From CAYRFQ01 sp964423615 (GTDB lineage: Bacteria; Planctomycetota; Planctomycetia; Gemmatales; Gemmataceae), in the NCBI GenBank assembly GCA_964423615.1, contig CAYRFQ010000129.1, positions 1-18,764 on the forward strand: 18,764 nucleotides of DNA. The letters are read 5' to 3'. Under the pieces are notes generated by a model that did not search any database, was not told the DNA's origin, and worked only from the letters and a program-made list of their open reading frames with translations. A program made the translations under genes and the position numbers. This document shows positions 15,420-18,764 of this stretch, in pieces (position 1 is the stretch's first letter; each line of letters begins with the position of its first letter).

Positions 15420-16347
15420 AAGAGAGGGACGAAAAAGACTTACCGAAGATACAAACAGCCTGCGCCGATGAAATCTATGTCCGAGCACCGGTGTTGATGA
15501 TGGTCTGTTCGGAAAGTCACTACTGGGCCGCGGGCCAACTCGTCGATTCGGCCAAGGGAGAAACCTGGCAGGTCCGATTCGAACGTTTAAGCGAATTGAA
15601 CCACATCGTCCGTGATGCGGCAGGATGATTCAATTGTTTAAGATTCTCGTATGAGGATCGCCATAAGACCTTTCATATCGGTTGAGAAGGCGTTGCCTAT
15701 TCTCTCCAATGTGAACAAAAGAATCACCATGCGTGATGCGGGCACAGGGTTGCGAAAAGGCATCGGTCTTCTCAACGAACAAAGACAAAACCAAGGCCAG
15801 AAGGCCATTGCGTTCGGACTCGACCACTTCCACACGTTGCCAGAAGGCGAGCGTGGACTGAGGCGTTTGCAGGGCCAAGCCAGTCGGGCTTTGGAAACCG
15901 CCGAGAAAGCAAAGGCGAAACTACGACCAAAAGAATCGACGGGGCCAATGCCTTCGGGATGTGGGAAAAGCTCGCCTGCGGGCGTGGAGAAAGGCCGAAG
16001 AGGCGTTTGATCGTTGGGATCAGGCCGAGCGAGTGTGGCAAAAAGCGAAAAGCGTGTTGCCTGTGATGACCGGTGATGGCCAACACAACACTCGCGTTGG
16101 TGCTCAAGGTATTCTCCAACAAGTGTGTGCGCAATTGCCCGAGCGAGAGTTCGGCAAAGCGAAAAGGTTGCTGCTGAGCGAATAGACACTGGTTCATCTG
16201 GATGTCGTCGAAGAGAAACTCGATGCCATCGAAGCGAAGAAAGAACTGGTGTGTGCCGCTGTCGATTTCGAATGCCGCCGCCGTCGCAGGGACGGGCTCA
16301 GAACCAAAACAAGTAACAGCGATTCTCTCGGCTCCGACCATCCATAA
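15420..16347 (+). pseudogene. transposase fragment (DUF6399-like planctomycete family), broken by a MITE, a frameshift and a stop
   Basis: The reading begins DLPKIQTACADEIYVRAPVL ... HYWAAGQLVDSAKGETWQ ... LNHIVRDA, which resembles the central part of planctomycete transposases with ADEIF and Y-V-V-x-D-A-G motifs (recognised from memory, not searched). It is stopped at 15626 by a 111-bp insertion. Removing that insertion and one target-duplication copy (121 bp) restores the frame as RDAGTGLRKGI, followed by LDHFHTLPEGERGLRRL. A frameshift near 15955-15970 leads to AWRKAEEAFDRWDQAERVWQ. A TAG at 16183 interrupts the frame, after which LVHLDVVEEKLDAI continues in the same phase to 16347. Both N- and C-terminal parts are missing. 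Confidence 0.65.
15621..15731. mobile_element. 111-bp MITE-like insertion with 10-bp target duplication
   Basis: The insertion has imperfect 19-bp terminal inverted repeats: the left end CAGGATGATTCAATTGTTT matches the reverse complement of the right end, CATGGTGATTCTTTTGTTC, at 14 of 19 positions. It is flanked by perfect copies of CGTGATGCGG at 15611-15620 and 15732-15741. It interrupts the transposase fragment, and its exact removal restores the frame. It has no coding capacity, so it depends on an element elsewhere. The duplication length is compatible with IS4-like transposases, which is inference. Confidence 0.8.
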
Positions 16348-16467
16348 TAAGATTCAGACCGCGTTCATTTTTGCTGAACTGCCCAAGTTTCGAACGAGAA
16401 GACATGCTTTTGCCTGCAGCAAAACCATGTTCGGACTGCCTGGGCAGGAGGCGCAAACGGGATTTGC

Positions 16468-16498
16468 GAAAACAGACAAACGAGCCGAAATCGGCTCG
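16468..16498 (-). terminator. rho-independent terminator of the TPR gene
   Basis: CGAGCCGA and TCGGCTCG (16481-16498) form a perfect 8-bp stem with a 2-base minimal loop. On the minus strand it is followed by TTTGTCTGTTTT (16480-16469). It lies about 70 bases past the stop of the gene at 16566. Confidence 0.65.
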
Positions 16499-16565
16499 CT
16501 GTTGTGAAGTGAAAATTATGCTTGCTTGAAATCCATCGGAACACTTACGGCTGGGCTTCCATTGT

Positions 16566-18095
16566 CTATTCGAGTTGCTTCTGTTGGCGAAGCACGTCAC
16601 CCAAATTTGACCATACCACCGCAAGTTGGGAATCGAACTCGACCGCCTTCTCGTAAGCCCGAACCGCCGCTCCCAGTTTTTCCTGCTGAGAAAGCACTTT
16701 TCCGAGATTGTTCCAGGCAATCGGACTTTCGGGACGGGCACCCAAAGCTTTCCGATACGCACCAAACGCTTCCGCAAGATCAGGGTGCGTCGGAGGTAAA
16801 TCTATACGGAACAAAACTCTCCCCAATTCGCAGTTGACCCAGAAATCTTGCGAGTGAAGCCGCACGGCCCTGCGAAACCATTGTTTCCCAACTGTCTTGT
16901 CAGTCCGATCCAACAACGTGCCCATCAACACCAACGTCGAAGGTGAAAGTTTCGAAAACTCGGATTGATCGTTGAGCAGACGCGTCGCGAGTCGATGGAG
17001 TTGTTGAGGTTCGCTCCAAACCTTGCCATCGTAGAGTTTCCGATGCCAGGAATTCGCCGCAACCAACCGAGCCGCGTCCATAAGCCGCAGACGCAACCGT
17101 CTTGTCGATCCAGATGTCTGTTGAAACCCTGGGATATCCTGGCGCACCCTTCGTTCCTGGGCACGACCCACAAACGTCGCCCGTTCGATCTTCGCTGACA
17201 AAGCCTGTTCTTGGTACCAAAGCAAGAGTGCCCAATCGCCCAGCGCGTCCAACCAAATCGCTCGAAAAGGTGATTGACAGATTCGATCCGCAATGATCTC
17301 GGGATGATGGCCATCGACATCGAAACCAGCATTTAGGAATAGCACTTGATACTTCTGCGCCACGGTCGTGTGGTTGATTGTTTCACTGGACAGAGCAATT
17401 CGCTCTTCCCGAAGTCGATTCAAAGCAACTCCCTGGTCGATGGATGCCTGTAGGCCATCGAGTTTTGTTTTGAGGTCGTGCATGCGACCCTTGAGAGCTT
17501 TGTGGACGACAATTTTCCCGGTTTTTTTACATTCCTCCGCCCGCATCCAGTAAGCCCTCCCTGCTTCGACCTGGAGTTGGACCTCGGACGGATCCTGAAC
17601 GATTTGCAAAGCTCGACTTTCCTGACTCAGTTCAGTTTCAAGTTGACGAACGACCTCATGCCCTTTGTCCACAGTTTTCGCAATATAGTCCCGCACGACC
17701 GAAAGTCGTGTTTCCTCGTGACTTGGTAAGTCGTTTCGTCCACCGCCCATTTCCACTCGTAAGAGTCCGCTTTTGACTCCCCAGAGTCCAACCATCAAGA
17801 GACAAAGAAGCACCAGGGAAGCGGATAGCATCCGCCGAGAACTGGGATCGGGAAGCGTTCGAGGTCCCGTGATTGCCCGAGGCTCTTTTTCGAACACACG
17901 TTTCCCGGTTCGATACGGTTCGAACGGAAGCAGTGTGTTCGGCGAGGTCGTGAGTTTATCTTGGTCCGTAGGCTCCGGCAATCTCGTGTTTCTGTGACGC
18001 GTCGGACCAGAGTCTTCCCTCTGGTCCAACCGATTTCGGTGAAGACTTGGAGCGAAACGACTACCAATGGAGTCGGCATGCTTTTGTGCGATCAT
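16566..18095 (-). CDS. kinase-less membrane protein with the C-terminal TPR module of planctomycete kinases
   Basis: A 509-residue protein from the ATG at 18095, chosen because AGGAG lies 7 bases upstream; an in-frame ATG at 18164 has no such site. The N-terminus is basic and proline-rich, with one transmembrane helix at about 89-110 (MLSASLVLLCLLMVGLWGV), then long charged helices. A module follows that matches the sigma-linked kinase C-terminus: YQVLFLNAGFDVDG ... LDALGDWALL, LSPSTLVLMGTLL, DFWVNCELGRVLF. It ends with one TPR (IAWNNLGKVLSQQEKLGAAV) and a second TPR cut after its first helix. Such modules normally follow a kinase domain; none is present here or recognisable upstream. It may be an adaptor for kinase complexes or a rearranged kinase gene. 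A terminator follows. Confidence 0.85.
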   Translation of the reverse strand: MIAQKHADSIGSRFAPSLHRNRLDQREDSGPTRHRNTRLPEPTDQDKLTTSPNTLLPFEPYRTGKRVFEKEPRAITGPRTLPDPSSRRMLSASLVLLCLLMVGLWGVKSGLLRVEMGGGRNDLPSHEETRLSVVRDYIAKTVDKGHEVVRQLETELSQESRALQIVQDPSEVQLQVEAGRAYWMRAEECKKTGKIVVHKALKGRMHDLKTKLDGLQASIDQGVALNRLREERIALSSETINHTTVAQKYQVLFLNAGFDVDGHHPEIIADRICQSPFRAIWLDALGDWALLLWYQEQALSAKIERATFVGRAQERRVRQDIPGFQQTSGSTRRLRLRLMDAARLVAANSWHRKLYDGKVWSEPQQLHRLATRLLNDQSEFSKLSPSTLVLMGTLLDRTDKTVGKQWFRRAVRLHSQDFWVNCELGRVLFRIDLPPTHPDLAEAFGAYRKALGARPESPIAWNNLGKVLSQQEKLGAAVRAYEKAVEFDSQLAVVWSNLGDVLRQQKQLE

Positions 18096-18712
18096 GGGAT
18101 GGCTCCTGCTAACAATTCCGACAACGTCTCGGTTGCCGGGTGTTGTCTCTGGCGAGGTAATCATGGTATGGACGGAGTCTCACAACCTGCGCGCAGTCTA
18201 GTAATAACATTCTTTCGATGTCGATCGAACAGGAGGGAACTATCTGTGGTTTTGCGAGAACCCGTCCGTAAGTCGTATTCAACTTTCGGAACAAGGAAAG
18301 CGTATAGGCGTCAACAATCGTTTGTCGGGACGAGGCGAGTCAATCGTCCCAGGATTGTTGACAACGAGGCGAGGAAGTATTGCAAGTCTAAGTTATTGAG
18401 GGTCGACCATCACCTACGTATTGTTTTTCTGGTGGGCGTCTAAGTGGCAAACAACGTGGGGAAGGAAACTGTTTACCGAACCGGTGTGGTCACTAAAACC
18501 CTACTCTGCTATTCTCTTTTTGTCCAATTTTGCAGGGGCCGTTTTTCACAGCTTTTTTATATGTTGAATGTTTGGCTCTGACTTCGAAAGGTGCAACAGG
18601 TTGAAGCCGTGCAGAGGCGAGTGAAACAGGTTTTTCACCATGCCTCGATGTCGAAGCAAACTTCTCAACCGGTTGAGGCTGTCGGATCGATGAATAACGT
18701 ATCTGGAAACTA
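18096..18712. other. 617-bp stretch without a solid gene
   Basis: It lies upstream of the TPR gene and should hold its promoter. I see no kinase-domain remains in any frame that could have preceded that gene. At 18546-18641 a minus-strand frame of 31 residues (MVKNLFHSPLHGFNLLHLSK, then SEPNIQHIKKL) looks familiar from planctomycete annotations, but I cannot name it and it may be a dispersed repeat rather than a gene. Confidence 0.35.
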
Positions 18713-18764
18713 GTACATGGTGTCAGCAGATAATAGTGCATCAGCGTTTGATTTTATCATTGCG
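18713..18764. mobile_element. terminus of a second IS630-type element, running off the window
   Basis: GTACATGGTGTCAGCAGATA from 18713 is the inverted equivalent of the terminus at 15031-15067 (TGCTGACAxCATGTAC shared). It also sits against TA (18711-18712) within CTAG (18710-18713). The tip faces left, so the body of the element lies to the right, outside the window. No transposase sequence is visible. Confidence 0.65.

Noticed and set aside
15772..16341. 189-residue minus-strand frame across the transposase fragment
   Set aside because: It is the antisense shadow of the transposase relic, whose plus-strand frames give coherent sequence once the insertion is removed.
17961..18443. 160-residue plus-strand frame upstream of the TPR gene
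   Set aside because: It overlaps the 5' end of the TPR gene in antisense and has no motif or ribosome site.
1..18764. CRISPR array, rRNA genes, secretion or toxin-antitoxin systems
   Set aside because: No regularly spaced direct repeats, no rRNA-like blocks and no recognisable defence or toxin families were seen on either strand.

Overview
The window looks like chromosomal DNA of a planctomycete, most likely of the Gemmata/Zavarzinella group. The grounds are family content rather than any marker gene: an ECF sigma factor translationally coupled to a Ser/Thr kinase, three Hanks-type kinases with Planctomycetes-style N- and C-terminal extensions, a DUF1559 prepilin-like protein with an exact H-X9-DG motif, a carboxypeptidase-regulatory-like lipoprotein, a DUF2092 protein, and IS630-type and DUF6399-like transposase remains. 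Base composition looks close to balanced. Genes are widely spaced, with several intergenic gaps of 300-760 bases.

Layout. Positions 1-950 hold no solid gene. They contain a 3' fragment of a tRNA-Cys(GCA) gene at 713-758, the kind of scar left by integration into a tRNA, and a small minus-strand ORF whose tail resembles ones I associate with planctomycete integrases. Positions 955-4364 (minus) are an ECF sigma factor and a 936-residue membrane kinase joined by an ATGA overlap. Positions 5125-7299 (plus) carry the DUF1559 protein and a small putative lipoprotein, separated by a 298-bp dispersed repeat (copy A). Positions 7547-13846 (minus) carry a kinase that lacks the beta-5/hinge segment, a DUF2092 protein fused to a cysteine-less thioredoxin-like domain, a kinase with a polytopic membrane tail, and a classical SDR oxidoreductase. 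Repeat copy C lies between the last kinase and the DUF2092 gene and supplies that kinase's stop codon.

From about 13950 to the end the window is a mobile-element graveyard: a frameshifted, 3'-truncated IS630-type transposase; its outer terminal repeat at a TA within CTAG inside repeat copy B; the 5' end of a cupin gene; a fragment of a second transposase interrupted by a 111-bp MITE-like insertion with 10-bp target duplications; an intact kinase-less TPR membrane protein (16566-18095, minus); and, in the last 52 bases, an inverted copy of the IS630 terminal repeat that starts another element running off the window. The two outward-facing termini bracket about 3.64 kb, as in a composite transposon.

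How the genes may work together is inference. The sigma/kinase pair suggests a phosphorylation-linked sigma switch. The kinase-less TPR protein carries the same C-terminal module as the sigma-linked kinase. The other kinases, secreted proteins and SDR show no clear common pathway. I did not find a clearly new defence or biosynthetic system. The most unusual observations are the nested mobile elements, the dispersed repeat family with AGAGCGGTT termini, and the hinge-deleted kinase.
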